This document shows positions 36,551-49,625 of a DNA stretch of 64,000 nucleotides, piece after piece (the stretch's first letter is position 1; every line of letters starts with the position of its first letter). Below the pieces are notes generated by a model, which had not been told where the DNA came from, made no database searches, and saw only the letters and a list, made by a program, of their open reading frames with translations. The position numbers and the translations under genes are program-made. Source of the DNA: Alnus glutinosa (Eukaryota; Streptophyta; Magnoliopsida; Fagales; Betulaceae); the NCBI RefSeq assembly GCF_958979055.1, contig NC_084893.1, positions 8,993,071 through 9,057,070 of the forward strand. The letters run 5' to 3'.

Positions 36551-36923
36551 AGTATTTTCTTATAATAAAAGTTGTAATATCCTTAACAACATTAAAAATC
36601 ACATGGTATTTCCTAGACAAATATAGCAAAATCATCTCAAGAGGGATGTGGACTAAAAACGATCATAACTATATAACAAACCCTCAGTTGGGAATAATGG
36701 TGCGAACCAACCTAAACTATTGGGTTAGCTGCGCGAGCCGCCTCTATTTCATGTGGCCGCTCAAGTTAACCCTCTCGCCACCCCAACTCAAGTTGTGGGG
36801 TTGAAGGGGTGGCTTTATCACTCCTCCCCTTTTTTATTTTATTTTTATCTTAACTAACATGGAAAAACTACTTACGTGGCAATTTTAGATGGTTTTCAAC
36901 TGGATGAGTAAAATGAAAAAGGC

Positions 36924-36963
<40 letters not shown>

Positions 36964-37713
36964 AAAAAAAAAGAAAAAAGAAAAAGAGTTAGAAGTCAGA
37001 TTTAGAAACGCAAAGAACAAATTGCAAGTGTACAATTGCTCAAGAAGTATATTTTTATTTTCCCTTGGTCAAATGAAAAACAGCATGCTTACATTAGGAA
37101 AAACGCCATGTTTTTAATACCCAAACACCTCCATCATTCAACGTTTGTCTTCAAATCTCACTATACTAAAATTGCAGCAGGTGATATATATATATATATA
37201 TCAAGAATCCTCTCTTGATCACTAGGGATCTTGACAGAATTCTGCACAAACGCCATGATAGTATATAGACTTTATGTTTCTTCTCAAAGATTCAAGGCAT
37301 AAATTTAACTTCGAAATACAATTCCAATGTCAACTTATCACAAGAACCACGAGACTGCGTCAGAAGGGGTTTGCTGAATAAATTTTATGTCAAAAGATTC
37401 CCACTTTGTTAATATAATAAATAGCCCACTTCAGGTCTAGTAGAGTCCTATACTTGGTACATCATATTCTGATAATGTAATAGCTAAAACTAAACAAAAC
37501 AAAAGAATGCCTTTTGATTTTACTTGGAATAATGTTGAGCATTGTGGTTAGGGGGCAAAAAGTCAAGGATCAGTGATACAAAAAGGCCTTTCATCTGAAG
37601 GTGGGAAGCATGTATGTTTATAGTACAAAGCCTACTCATCTCTGGACGACTCAAAAAACCCACCTTGTATTCCCACCAGCAACTCCAGAATCCATGAAAG
37701 TTTCTCCAAATTT
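36551..37713. other. Intergenic / 3' flank of the FCP1-like gene
   Basis: Contains an A-rich tract of about 50 bases (36,926-36,980) and a short (TA)n at 37,181-37,201. No gene supported. The last few hundred bases probably form the 3' UTR of the next gene. Confidence 0.5.
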
Positions 37714-40700
37714 TTATGTGTTGGGCATTATATGAAGAGCACCACTACTGGCAACAAAAGAAGTATTGGCGTCATCTTGATGAGGGTATGCATTGGCCTC
37801 TACTATCTTACGATAGAAACCCCATGATGGGTTTGCTTCCGTAATGGCACGCTGACCGAATGGATTCTGCTTCACATATCTTGGAACATCCTCTGCCATA
37901 GCTAACCCTTCGAGATAAACTCGAAGATCACCTCCAGGGCCTGTTGTGAAAGAGAAGCACAAACAAAGTCGTATAACATTTAAGGCACATTAATGGAAGA
38001 CCACCAACAAAAATCAGAAGGGATTGAAAAATCGGTGATAATTGGAAAGTGATATATATCAGAAAAGGAAGAACAAAATTTTCCAGCCATGCTTGTCTCA
38101 CCTAATGACGTATCTTTCTCGTCCTTATAGCGATATGTATGGGGAAATATTGCCGTGTTCACCTAAAACAAAGACAAGAAGATGCAAAGATGAGAAAAAA
38201 AAAAAAAAAAAACAAAACAATATCAGGATTAGGATTAGGATATAATAGAAATGTCATATTCCCCAAGTGACAAACAAATGAGGATTGGGTTAATAAGTGA
38301 ACCGGATTAAGTAAAGCCTTGTATGGTGAATCATCCAGCAATAATGTGTTTGCTTCACTATACTCCCCCTTTTCCCATGGGAGATTAGGCTCAAGCTTTT
38401 CCCATAATTTTTTAAGTTCCTTCAAGAGCAGAGGCTTCTCTTTATTCTCGATAGTAGTGAATCCGGTACTGGTACAGTGTGATTGATCCTGCATAAAACC
38501 ATTAATTAGAACAATAATACCTAATTATGCACTTTTTGATGATTGGCTTAAAGACATGGTTTAAACTGGTTGCACTGAAGATGATGACAACAACGACAGC
38601 AAGAACAACATACACACTACAAAATGTGCTATGATGGTATCAATCCTAAAAGCTCCCAACTTATTACAGCAAATATAAAGATACTCGCAAGTTCACAAAT
38701 TAAGTGCATTTTACAAGGGCAGTCACTGAAAAATTATTCTATCAATTAGCTGGGACAACCCATCACAGAGGCAAAATACTGCATTTAAGGGGAAGATGGA
38801 TAACCGGGAAAAATATTACAGTTTTTCCATAACATCAAAACTATAACCAAACAGAAACAGTCCTTAATACTTTTAGAAGTATCAAAACTTCACAAGTTCC
38901 AAAACTTAGCAAAATGTAAGTTTCAGAGAGTAGGTACTAGACAAAAAATGCAACCAATTACAACAAACAAAAGTTTAATCAAATAATATGGCAGCCATAA
39001 GTATACATTTTTTATTACCACAGTAAAAGTGTGAAAGGTAGTGAAGGATGTGACTAGGAAACGGATTATATATGCCTAAGGAGAAATGTTTGACCAGCTT
39101 GTTGCATGGCAAACGAACTTCAAACTGGGAAAGAGATACCAAAACTCAATTTGTCCCATGCAAGTTTTGAAACGTAATTTACTCAAAGAAAAACAAAGAT
39201 TTATGGAATTACCCAGCAGAAGAGCAACTTGTCTCTGGAATCTTCCATAAGAAAATCGATTAGCCTGTCCATGTTCCTCCTACAAAAGTTTGATAAGTGA
39301 CATGGTTAAGCCACATTCGCCAATCATCATAAAGTAAAGCATTTTTTGGTACACTAATGTAAAGACCACACACACTTGAAAAAAAGAAAAAAGTCCCTAA
39401 AAGAGCAAGTCAAACTAAAGAGAGGAAAAAGAGTAATCAGTCATAGATTGAACATTACTTGATTCTTGATGACCAGACACCCACAACAAATCTGTCAAAG
39501 CAAAACTGTAGAAAATCGTCACAAAAAGGCCTCTTAAAAACTGGGGAAGAAAAAAAAGAACAAGAGACAATCGCGTTAGATTTGAGTAGTAAAATGCAAA
39601 AATCTAAATCCATGTTTAAGTGTCAAGTTTCACCTGCTTTCCCTGATATCATTATGTCTACTTTACATCCATGAGGAACACAAGAAACAATATCAACAAG
39701 CAGTCCATTCACATCAAGAATGAGAAGCTTTTTCTTATACGAATCCATAAGAGCTCTTTCTGGTGGAGAGTTTGATATTTGTGAAACATTCTGCTCTGTG
39801 ATGATAACATCCAAATCAGCATCATTTTTTCCTAAACCCGAGTGTGATGAAGGACTTCCTTCCATCTTGGTTTCTATCTCAATATCCATCTGCTCTAGTG
39901 GCTTGCAGGAAGAACCACATCCAGATTTAGAAGTTTCCCCCTCACCATATGATTCAGGTTCATCAAAATCTCCATTTCCACGAAACATCTCTCCTCTTGT
40001 GATTTGGATCTTATGATGCTTTGCCCCATTTTTCTGTTCCAAGAGTGCGTTTGGGATGCCTGCTACAGAAACATCATTCGCAGAACTAAGTTCGCAAGAA
40101 TTCTTTTCCAAATTCTTTATTTCAATTTTCTCCTCGCAGTCCCCAGATACAGGTTCACCATCTGGAAGGCAAAACGGGGCTTCCTCCACCAACATATGTT
40201 CCATAACCTGTACTGAGGTAGCATGCTCCACTAAAACTGCTCTATCTACCTTCTTCTCCTGTAACCTGGCAGTTGGTACTTCATCTGAACAACGACACAA
40301 AGGGTCCCTCATACCCTCTTCCAAAGCATTTTGAAAGGAAGCAGAGGACTTTCCCTTTCTCCTGCTATCAGTTCCTTCTCTTTTCCTCCTACTATAGGTT
40401 TTAACATTCCTCTTTCTATGTATCCAGCTATCAGTTCTGCTTCTTTTCCTCCTACTATAGGTTTTAACATTCCTCTGAACAAGTGAAACATATTTATTCT
40501 CTAAATCGTGATCACATTTCTCAATTAAACCAGTATTTGCACTCTTGGGACATCCTGTTTGCTCTCCAACAACGACAAAGTTATCCTTTAAATCTGATGA
40601 GTTCATCTCTGAAATTTTGAAAACAGAAGTCTCATCTTTCTCAAAATTCTTAACATTTGTACCACCTTCTTGAATATCACAGTCTATAACGTTGATTTCT

Positions 40701-41038
40701 GAGCCATTCTGCCTCTCATTTTGCTTCTTTCTCTCAATGTTTACTTGAGAACAGCTTACTTCTACAGTAGATTGAGCAGTTTCTCGCTCCAACTTCAGGC
40801 ATGATTTGACCGGAGGTTGATGAGATTGATCTATTTCCAGTGAACTTGCATTCAATAAAGAGGTACCTCCTGGAGGATCACAATCTCTACAACTAGTTTC
40901 AAGGGCAGTATGACTACCCTTCAGCTTCTTTCTTCTTTTCTTTGATTCTGAATTACTTTGGGGCATCCCCAATCCCTTCGTTCCACTAGTAGCAGCCGAA
41001 GAATCTATACGTAAACCTCTTTCAGGAGCATCTTTCAT
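37714..41038 (-). CDS. FCP1-homology / HAD-superfamily-like protein (plant-specific subfamily)
   Basis: Exons 41038-39634, 39540-39459, 39279-39213, 38488-38303, 38162-38102 and 37940-37714 join in phase at GT-AG sites and give 675 aa. Residues 1 to about 430 are hydrophilic and low-complexity, with Lys/Arg-rich clusters (KKRRKKLKG) that could be nuclear-localisation signals. They include a tandem repeat of NVKTYSRRKR. The C-terminal part is an NIF/FCP1-type HAD fold. Motif I is LLILDVNGLLVD (about residue 434), followed by RPFCDDFLQFCFDRFVVGVW with the motif II region, then KPLLLKELKKLWEK, and motif IV LLLDDSPYKALLNP. True FCP1/SCP phosphatases have DxDxT in motif I; here it is DVNGL, so the second Asp is Asn. 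Dephosphorylation activity is therefore doubtful, and the function is unknown. An upstream exon (42,774-42,950) could add 64 residues in frame. Confidence 0.85.
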
Positions 41039-42773
41039 TGAAGAATTACCCTCCTAATAATCAAAATCTGCATCATTAATTTTCATGGATTGATTCCTCT
41101 CTTAGATCTGCTCCATACTATTCTTCTCTTCCGCCCATGAACTCCATTCTGCATCTCTTATTGCAGTCACCACATCCATCTTTAGCTAATATTGATTGGA
41201 AGCCATATATATGAGTCTCTGCATGAAAAAAGTTCAACTTCCAGATATCTTAGCATTCTTCCTCTCATCCATCCATTTTTATTCAAAATGATCTCCACAT
41301 CAATGTCTCCTCTTAGGCCTCTTCCACATAAGTTTGAGAAGGTGAACAATCTTATTTCTTTTTTTCTTATGTCACCCCTTCTTATAATGACCTGAAATAG
41401 TAGTCATTAGAAGAAATAAGTAAGCATCATATAGTATAAGAGACAACTAAGAGTTATACAGAAGTCTTACAAGTCACAAATATAATCATGAAAATAAGCG
41501 AAGACCCAAAAGCAGTAGCTCAACATTCTCATAGAAAAAGATTAAGAGCCTCTTCCTAAACCAGTGAGGTATATAACTGGTAGAAGGCATTATCACAAGA
41601 TTACCACATAAGAGTAGAAAAGACAGGTTCACATGAGTTCCATCACCATAAAACCATTCAAACAACCTATTTACATATAGAAGGCAAGTTATACAGAAAA
41701 AAAAAAAAAAGTCCCCTTCCTTTCCTCTCCTTTTTATTTTATTTTATTTTATAAGCTCTTCCTTTCCTCTCCTTGCTCATAATTCAAAGACTAACCATTT
41801 TAAACCACACAATGACGATCAGCCAAAATGCATTAAATCAGAATCAGTCTCCCAATTACTATAAGCATACAACAGTTCTATAAAACATCTTAGCTAGTAT
41901 TTGAAACAGAGAAAGATACTTATGCCATCAATAATAGATTGAATACAGCTAATGCAGAAAATAGACACAGAAGACCTTCCTAATAAACCATACTTATTAA
42001 ACTTCTAGTTTGATAAGACAAAACCGAACCTTCAGTCTTTTCCTCCCCACCCCCCAATAAGCAAAATACAGCCTCTATTGATATTAGAAATGTAGACGTT
42101 TTTGCAATAATCAGACTTGAGAAAGTTGGTAACAATTGCTAATTTTTTAATTATTTGTAAGAAGATACCCAAGTCAACTAATTTTTGTTGAAAACAAAGA
42201 ACCATCATCACAACAAAAATAAGTTGAAAACAAGAGCTGAACATAATGAGAGGGGGGGAAAATAGCATCGCAGGCAGGCCAATTCCTAGCATTATTATGC
42301 TTAATCCAGTTAGTTCCCAATTTTTTTCTAGCCAATCTCAAAATTTAACCCAATTCCATCAATGAAAAGCCTCTTGAATATCAGGTAAAATGAGCTAATT
42401 ATTTTATTGCTAAGGAAACAGCACAAAAAACAAAAGAAACCACGACTTTTGAATCTCAAAATTCCCCCAAGACAGCTAACCGCCTTATTTGATTGGTTCA
42501 TTCATCTAACTTGATAGTTTAATTGTGCTTCCTTATTATTTCCTTCACTTTTTCTCAGCAACCAAACGGAGTCTCAATAAAAAATTTAAGAACAGAAGAA
42601 AATATGCAAAACCCAGAAAGCCCCAACATAGCAAATGAGAAAATAAACACTCAACTTCTCTACAAAACAAATCTCTACCAGAACCCAGCAAGTAATCCAA
42701 TACCCATTTCCTAACAATTTGTCAAACTGGGTTCATAAAGTCACAAACACACACAGAGCGAGAGAAAGTCTAC

Positions 42774-42960
42774 CTTTGTATAGGATTTTGGGCCGCAGAA
42801 ATTTGCAGAAGAAGAAGAAGAAGAAGAAGAAGAACTGTGAGAGACAAATGGTTGGAGACTCGAACGCTTTTCTTTGTTGTGGGTTTGGGTTGCTTGTGCT
42901 CGTGAGTTTGCAATAATGCTGGCTGGGTTAGCCGTAAACCCAAACAGCACCCCAATAACG
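42774..42960 (-). other. Probable first exon of the FCP1-like gene (UTR or coding)
   Basis: ACAAAG|GTAGAC at 42,774/42,773 is a good donor, and TATTAG|GAGGGT at 41,054/41,053 a good acceptor 15 bases before the ATG. Joining them leaves an open frame from an ATG at 42,950 into the main CDS (59 + 5 codons). It includes about ten serines coded by a (CTT)n tract at 42,800-42,833. CTT-rich leaders are also common in plant 5' UTRs, so either reading is possible. Confidence 0.5.
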
Positions 42961-43963
42961 GATCTGGGTTCTATTGGTTGTGGATAGGAGCGCTCATTTC
43001 CTAGTTACCAAACAATCTGAACCAAGTGCGTTGGAGATTGAACTGTGGTCAAACTATGAGCTCGTTTGGTAAATCGATTTTTTGTTTTTGTGTTTGAGAA
43101 TTGTTTTCGAGAACACAAATAAAAAATTGTTTTTGTTGTTTTTTCGTTAAAAAAGTGTTTGGCAAATTGTTTTCGAAAACAGTTTTATAAAACAGAAAAC
43201 AGTGGTTAATGCGTTTGGACAATTGTTTGCAAAACAGTTTTCATTTAAGAAGAAAATAGAAAACTGTTTGGCATTTCTTAATATATTTTTTGTTTTCAAT
43301 TTTTTTTTTCACCATTTATTTAGTGATTTCCAAATAAAATTTTGTCAAATTTATGTCATTAAACTTGATAGCCTAAATGAGAATAGTATATTGTCAAAAC
43401 TCTTTTACACTATTTTTGTTAAAAGTTATTCATGATGTATGCTCTATTTAGGTGGCCAACAAGAGGTCATTTTTAATAACCAAACTTATCACTTTCCTAG
43501 ATGAAGATAGTAATGAACTAAGAACTTAACATTTAAAATATGATCCACGGGCCACAGTCATTCATACTATCATTTGTGTCCCATATTTTTGGATTAACCT
43601 GCCTAATAAAATTAAATTGATAAACCATAACCCATTGTCCCACCTGTTTCTAATAATAACATTAGGAATTCCTCATACAGTCACGAAAGATACAAGATTA
43701 TAAGAGAATTGGAACAAAAATCTCCAAATAAATATCTCAAACCAGTTTGAGATGGACACTCATGTGTCTTTCAATAATAGAAATAATCCATTTACCTAAA
43801 TACTAAAAAAGTTGAGGGAATAAAGATTACAAATAACACAAAATATTAGCCTCAATACTTAGTACTAATAATTTCAAGTAGTGTCATTCCCATTACATAA
43901 GCTGCATAAACGTGATAGATATTAAACTAGTTAAACATAACTGACTCCAAAAGTCATGCACAT

Positions 43964-45352
43964 CTAATCATTTCGATGCTGCCACATAAGTTGTGCAATG
44001 CTTTCCCTCAAGACGGCCATCTCATGCCCGGCTGAATCTGATAGGTTCTGAAGGTTTCTTCCATGCCTCGAACTGGACCCACCAACACTTTCATAATCAT
44101 CCGTACGCACATCTTCATTCTCCCAATGGGTAAATAAATGATCATCATCCGCAGCCATTCGAATGAAGTTATGCACGGCACAACAAGCTGTAACAATTGT
44201 CGGTTGCTTACTTGTTTTATATGATGCCATAACTATCAATATTTTAAAACGAGCTTTCAATACACCGAAACATCGCTCTATAACATTCCGCAGAGATGAG
44301 TGCCTGTGATTGAATAGCTCCTTATAACCTCTAGGGGTGCCTGTTGCTCGAAACTCTTCCAAGTGATATCGTTCTCCACGAAATGGTCTCATAAAACCTT
44401 TGGCTTGCGGGTAGCCCGAGTCCATCAAATAGTAATGACCTACATGATGGTAAATTATATATAAGTGTTTGTGACCATCTAAGTATGTGGATAAATATCT
44501 AAAAAATTAATGCAAATTTAGCATTTTAAATACCTTCCGGTGCCCAAGGGAATTTGTTCTTCACGTTACCAAGCGCATTCAGAAACACACGTGAGTCATT
44601 CGCGGTCCCTTCCCACCCAGCATACACAAAGGTGAATTTCATGTCAAAGTCACAGCAACACATTACATTCTGTGTTATAATCAACTTCCTTCCCCTAAAA
44701 GCGGTTTGCCTCGATGTAGGAGCATGCGCTTTGATGTGTGTCCCATCGATCGCACCGATAGCATGCTACAATCACAACACAACAAGTATATAGGATCTTT
44801 AAATAACGGGTACAACAATCGAGTTAATATGGAAACGGGTAAATATACAATTACCTTGAACCACGGGTAATATTTACTTGAGTTACTAACAAATGGATGC
44901 ACTCCAATAGTCTGTGTCGGTCGTATGATATGTTTTCCTAGTTTGCTAAAGGCTCGAATAGTCTGCCTAAATTTACGTTGAACTGTCTCCAAGGAGTGCT
45001 GGAAACGATCAGCTGCAACTCTCATTCCCACACCATGACCAAGTATAAACAGTGTGATACCAACGGCCTCTTCAACAGTGACTAATTTAGTATCTTCAGC
45101 GTAGTTCAATTCCCTTAAACGGGCACACAAGCTTCTAAATGCACCCTTATACATTCGAAACATGTCATGACAGTTTGCAGGGTTGCCTTCCAGTTGTTCA
45201 TTGATATAGGCCGCTCCAGTTAATATGGATGTGCGCTGAGGCTCCCTAGGCCTATAGTTCATAACAATCACTATCAGATCAAGCATTTCACGCATTTCGG
45301 TCTCCTCATCAGAGGAATCACTATCGGTATCCAAAATGTTATCTAAATCCAT
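43964..45352 (-). CDS. Harbinger DDE transposase (HARBI1-like nuclease)
   Basis: Exons 45352-44855, 44765-44534 and 44439-43964 join in phase at GT-AG sites and give 401 aa. The N-terminal 165 residues include an acidic start and a helix-turn-helix-like region (EEAVGITLFILGHGVGMRVA, RKFRQTIRAFSKLG). The catalytic core then reads AIGAIDGTHIKAH (D173), YAGWEGTANDSRVF (D223) and SLRNVIERCFGVLKARFKIL (E298). This is a complete DDE triad in the DDE_Tnp_4 pattern. The end (HNFIRM...) also matches the family. It would cut and paste the element at short TA-rich targets, normally only together with the Myb-like partner encoded upstream on the same strand. No stop or frameshift was found, so it could be functional. 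The start at 45,352 is the first Met of the conserved-looking region; an exon extending further 5' is possible. Confidence 0.88.
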
Positions 45353-45770
45353 AAGAATATTGGCCCGAAAGTTGCCTCCACCTACAAACCATACACTCAA
45401 TAAATTAGTATAGAGATTACTTTATACTGCATATCTCCATGTTATTCTATGCACCCAAAGAAACTACACTATGCAAAAAAAATTTACATAATAGCGTAAA
45501 AGCACTTCATACATATAAAGCAACAACATTATTCATAGAAAACTCACAACTAAATATTATATAATAGAGTAGAAGCATAAGTTACCCTTACTTCATATAG
45601 TAAAAGCACAACAAGCTTCATAAGTTACAAAAGTGATATCATAAGTCAATGCGTTTTACATAATTAAGTAATAGCATTTTTCATGGAAAAGAAAAACTTA
45701 ATACTAAATAATATCCTGTCACATTGCACCTTAACCACACCACAAAACAACTCCATAAGATGACAACAAT

Positions 45771-46799
45771 CTACAGTGAAGCTAACCACTCAACACGATG
45801 CTCAGGTGGCATCGTAGCAAACACAATCCTCCACCAATCTTCCTTGAAGGTCTGCACTGCCTTCAAATAAGTGGTGCTCGAGACAGGTGGATCCAATTCT
45901 GACATAATGGTCATGCAACCTTTTATCGAGCAAGGGTCAGGTGCAACGTTGCTGCTCCCCATTTGTTGTTCCTCAATATTCTTAAGTCTTTCTTGCTTTT
46001 TATTATTGATATAGGACCGACTCTGGCACGACTCCTCCATAGCGGCCAAGGTTGCGTGAAGCTGTTCTGACACATTTTGCCTTTTTTTCCTCTCAGATCT
46101 TGGTGGTGCAGTACTTCCAGAACGCTTTCCAGAGTGGTTTCTTCCATTGTCATTCGCAGAGGGTGGGGTGTCAACATCAACAAGCTCTTCATCAGCATCC
46201 AAATCCACGTGGACACCACCGTTTAGCAGCGCTTCATCTAGATGTCTCTCCTCCGCAGAGTTGGGTGGGTCTTGTGTAGATGCATGTTGCAACACGCCAG
46301 TTGCTGTGGTCTTATTGAATATAATCCCCAATAGATTGTAGTTTGCACATCCTTTGGTCTTAAACTGCGTCGCAATAGGGTTAACCTAAAATAAGAAAAT
46401 AAATTATCAAGCGCCTGAATGCACATATCATAAGCTTCCCATATTACCGCAGGGTTAAGAATTTACCAAGAGATGCCTTGCCCAAGCATCTTCATCAGCA
46501 GTGACCGTGCCTTTTTCAGGATCCCAACCGAATCCAGTCGGTTCATTCAAAAGGGTCGAGAAGCTACGGTGTTTCATGCGAAGCCTATTAAACTTTCCCT
46601 TTATCTGTTTGTGCGTCATACGTGGATTTACTTTTGCTCTTTTGTTGAATTCATCTGTAATCTTACGCCATTGGATTTTGGAAAATCCCACACTGTCAGA
46701 TGTTCCCTTGTTAACCTCCTCAACCAAGATGTCAATTAAAATCTTTTCAACATGGGGTGAACACTTGGTAGTATCTTCAACTTGTTCTTGGGTAGTCAT
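45771..46799 (-). CDS. Harbinger Myb/SANT-like partner protein
   Basis: Exons 46799-46467 and 46385-45771 join at CTCTTG|GTAAAT and TTTTAG|GTTAAC in phase and give 315 aa. Residues about 15-90 form a trihelix-like Myb/SANT domain of the Myb_DNA-bind_3 type (FSKIQWRKITDEFNKRAKVN, KQIKGKFNRLRMKHRSFSTL, and the typical GFGWDPEKGTV with DEDAWARHL). The middle is acidic and then basic (RSERKKRQ). The C-terminus has helical segments ending in EHRVEWLASL. In characterised PIF/Harbinger elements this second protein binds the transposon ends and brings the transposase into the nucleus. Genomic host proteins of the L10-interacting Myb type look alike, but the position inside the element argues for a transposon protein. 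Confidence 0.85.
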
Positions 46800-49292
46800 C
46801 TAGTTAACATAAAAAGTCTAAGAGATCCGTATATCTTTCCTAATAATTGGGTTCAACATCCGAATATTAATAATGAGGAGTTTTTATACCTTTCGACGCG
46901 TGGGCTTGGGCTTGTACTTCAGAAAAGAGTTTCTTAGCGATCCATGACTCTCACGTGGCCTCAATAAGTACGCCTATAATGTACTTTTAGAGAAGTTTAT
47001 TAGCAACAAAAGAAAATTGCTATTTTTTTTTTAAAAAAGTAGTAATAGTATTTTTCATGACTTTTAATTTTACTATAGGTACTAGCCTATAACCCAGTTT
47101 TTTTCATTGTATTATTAGTATATTAGTACCTAATGTGCTATTCTATATTCGATATCCACATAAAAGCACATATGTGTACTAAATTATCTAAAATGTTTCT
47201 ATTTTATCTACACAATTGAGTAATAATATTCACAAATAGAATTACAAGAAGCAAATGAGATCTACATTTGCATATAGGAATTTCACAAGTGTAAAACATT
47301 TAAAACACTAAACCTAGTGTCAAACAGGGTCAATTACTTGAAATTACAGCATACAAATAAACAATTGTAGATAAGGAAGATTATTTTCACAGCAATTGCA
47401 AATAAGCACCAACCATCCATCCAATTCAAACTGAAGAACAGAGACTTATCTTGAACTATTCAAACTGAAATACTCACATGCTACAAACCACAGTGCTCAC
47501 AAAAGGAATTGGAGGTTTGTATACACATAAGCACCAGCTTTAAAAAAAAAAAAAAATATTACTATATAACTAACTATTACACATACAACAATATTTATTT
47601 AGATAGACTTCTTGGGCACTACTTGGTTGAAACAATCAGGTCTGAAATTATAATGCACAAAAAATAGATTATCTCTAGGGCACTACTTGTCCTCTTTTCC
47701 CTCGTCTCTAGATTTTTGTCCCAACCACAAGCGATTGTGAGCAGGCCTAGAAAGAAAACCATCTTTGATGATCTTTTTGTGGGTGTAAAAATTTAAAGCC
47801 ATCTTTGATATCTTGGCTACTTCATGCTTACCAGCAAAAGAAAAATCTATTTCCCTTTGATCCTTAAAATCATACAGATAGAAATTCCTTAACAGGTCAA
47901 TCAATTTATGGCAGTAATTTAGAAATGTATGAATGGTGGGAAGGAGATGGGATACCGCATGCATATGCCATAACCAACATGTGAACTTGAATTCATAGAA
48001 CAAGTTTCAATTACCCTTTTTTGTGCTTTTCAACTACAATGTCTGTTTGCTTGGAACTAGTACATGATATGAGCATGCATGCAAAAAAAAACAGAGCATC
48101 AGCTCCGGCAACATCAATCCAAGACATTAAGTGGAAGTAACCCCCAATGCAAGCTATCATTCATTATAAATTTGCAGCAACAAGTTTTTTTGTAAAAGTA
48201 CCAAACAAATTCTACCCAAGTAGAGAAACTTGAAACCTAAACAGATTGTAAGCCCATTGAATATGGAAAACTGGACGTCAAAAACATTCAGTACCATACT
48301 TATTTTGTGTAGAGAGATATTCTACAACCAATGATTCACCTAACACTGGTTCTCATCTGTGTTTCCACTTAATCTTCCTGTTCAACAAAATTACTTAAGT
48401 AAAAAAGCCATATATTTGCAATACAAAATAGATAGCCATCTACGGCTCTGCCACAGCCAAGTTGGGCCAAATGATCCACAGGGGCACTAAAACATAGCAA
48501 CATAAACTTATGGTCCTGCAAATCCTTCTAATAAACACAAAAAAACATAGGATATAATTTCTAACAGAGGTGATTTATTAAATATATTTATGAGCTAGAA
48601 GCTACAAAACCATCAAGGCTATTCAAGGAGTCAGTGGCAGCAACCCCTCAAAGAATACAAAAAAGCTAATATTTTGGAACAAAATGAACTTGATGCTCAT
48701 CAATACTTAACCAGTAAGACCAAGTATAAAGATGGAAAGGCACAGTCCAGATGCACACAGCATCACACAACGAATACAGCTATACATGCAGTGTTGAAAC
48801 TTGAACTAATACCGAAAAAAACAATTAACATTGACTGTGCCAAAGAAGGAGTGTTAACACTTGAACATATATTCCGTTTATTCTAACATATGCATGAATG
48901 GTAGCCCCCCCCTTTTTTTTTTTTTTGTTTGGATGAATAAATGGGAGCTTATTTACCAAATTAAATTTTTTAGATTCAGTGAACTATTATTTTATTACTT
49001 TGTGAACGACAAAAAATATATTTATCAAACTTGGCAAATGTATATATAGACAATTATATTGGATATCTTTTCCATACATATATCTGTGATCATTATATGC
49101 AAGTGTTCAGAAATCACAAACAAAACCCACAAATCCAAGAATGCTCAAACATAATATAGTATAGAAATCACAGAAAGAGAAGAGGATAAAGGAAAAAAAT
49201 TACCTTCTTTGATCTTGTGATTGGAGCCGTTTTGATAGATGAGGCGCAGATTTCTCTTCTGTAATCAGATTTTCTTCTCCAACACATTAAGG

Positions 49293-49302
49293 CCTTTTTA
49301 TA
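49293..49302 (-). promoter_or_regulatory. TATA box of the Harbinger transcript
   Basis: TATAAAAAGG on the minus strand. About 90 bases further, ATCAAAG|GTAATT forms a donor at 49,200. An internal untranslated exon (about 46,978-46,890, TTATAG|GCG ... CGAAAG|GTATAAA) contains a three-codon upstream ORF, and the next exon begins three bases before the Myb-like ATG (AACTAG|ATG). I infer one long spliced leader feeding at least the Myb-like gene. Confidence 0.5.
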
Positions 49303-49439
49303 ACACAAAACTGATGAGGGAAATTACTGAAGAACAAAGGTTGGTAGGGTTAGTTGGGATGGAAGGAAACACAAATTCAAAGCCAAAATTGAAGATGATG
49401 CGATGGCCGAGTTATGGGGTAGATGCAAGAATTGAAGAG

Positions 49440-49625
49440 CTTGGTGAAAGAGTGATGTGAAGAGAAAGGTGCAGTGAAGGCAGGGGAGAATATGGAGAGA
49501 AAAGGAAGGTGTGAAAAGATGGAGAGTAAAGGCAGAAAACAGAGAGAGTAAAAGCAGGCGTGAAGGCAGAAAAGAGAGAGTAAAGGCAGAAAAGATGGAG
49601 AGTAAAGGCAGGCAGGCGTGAAGAA
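49440..49625. repeat. Purine-rich subterminal tandem repeats of the Harbinger element
   Basis: Four or more degenerate copies of GAGAGTAAAGGCAGAAAA and related GTGAAGGCAGG units lie between the promoter and the right terminus. They may be binding sites for the element's own proteins, but that is inference. Confidence 0.5.
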
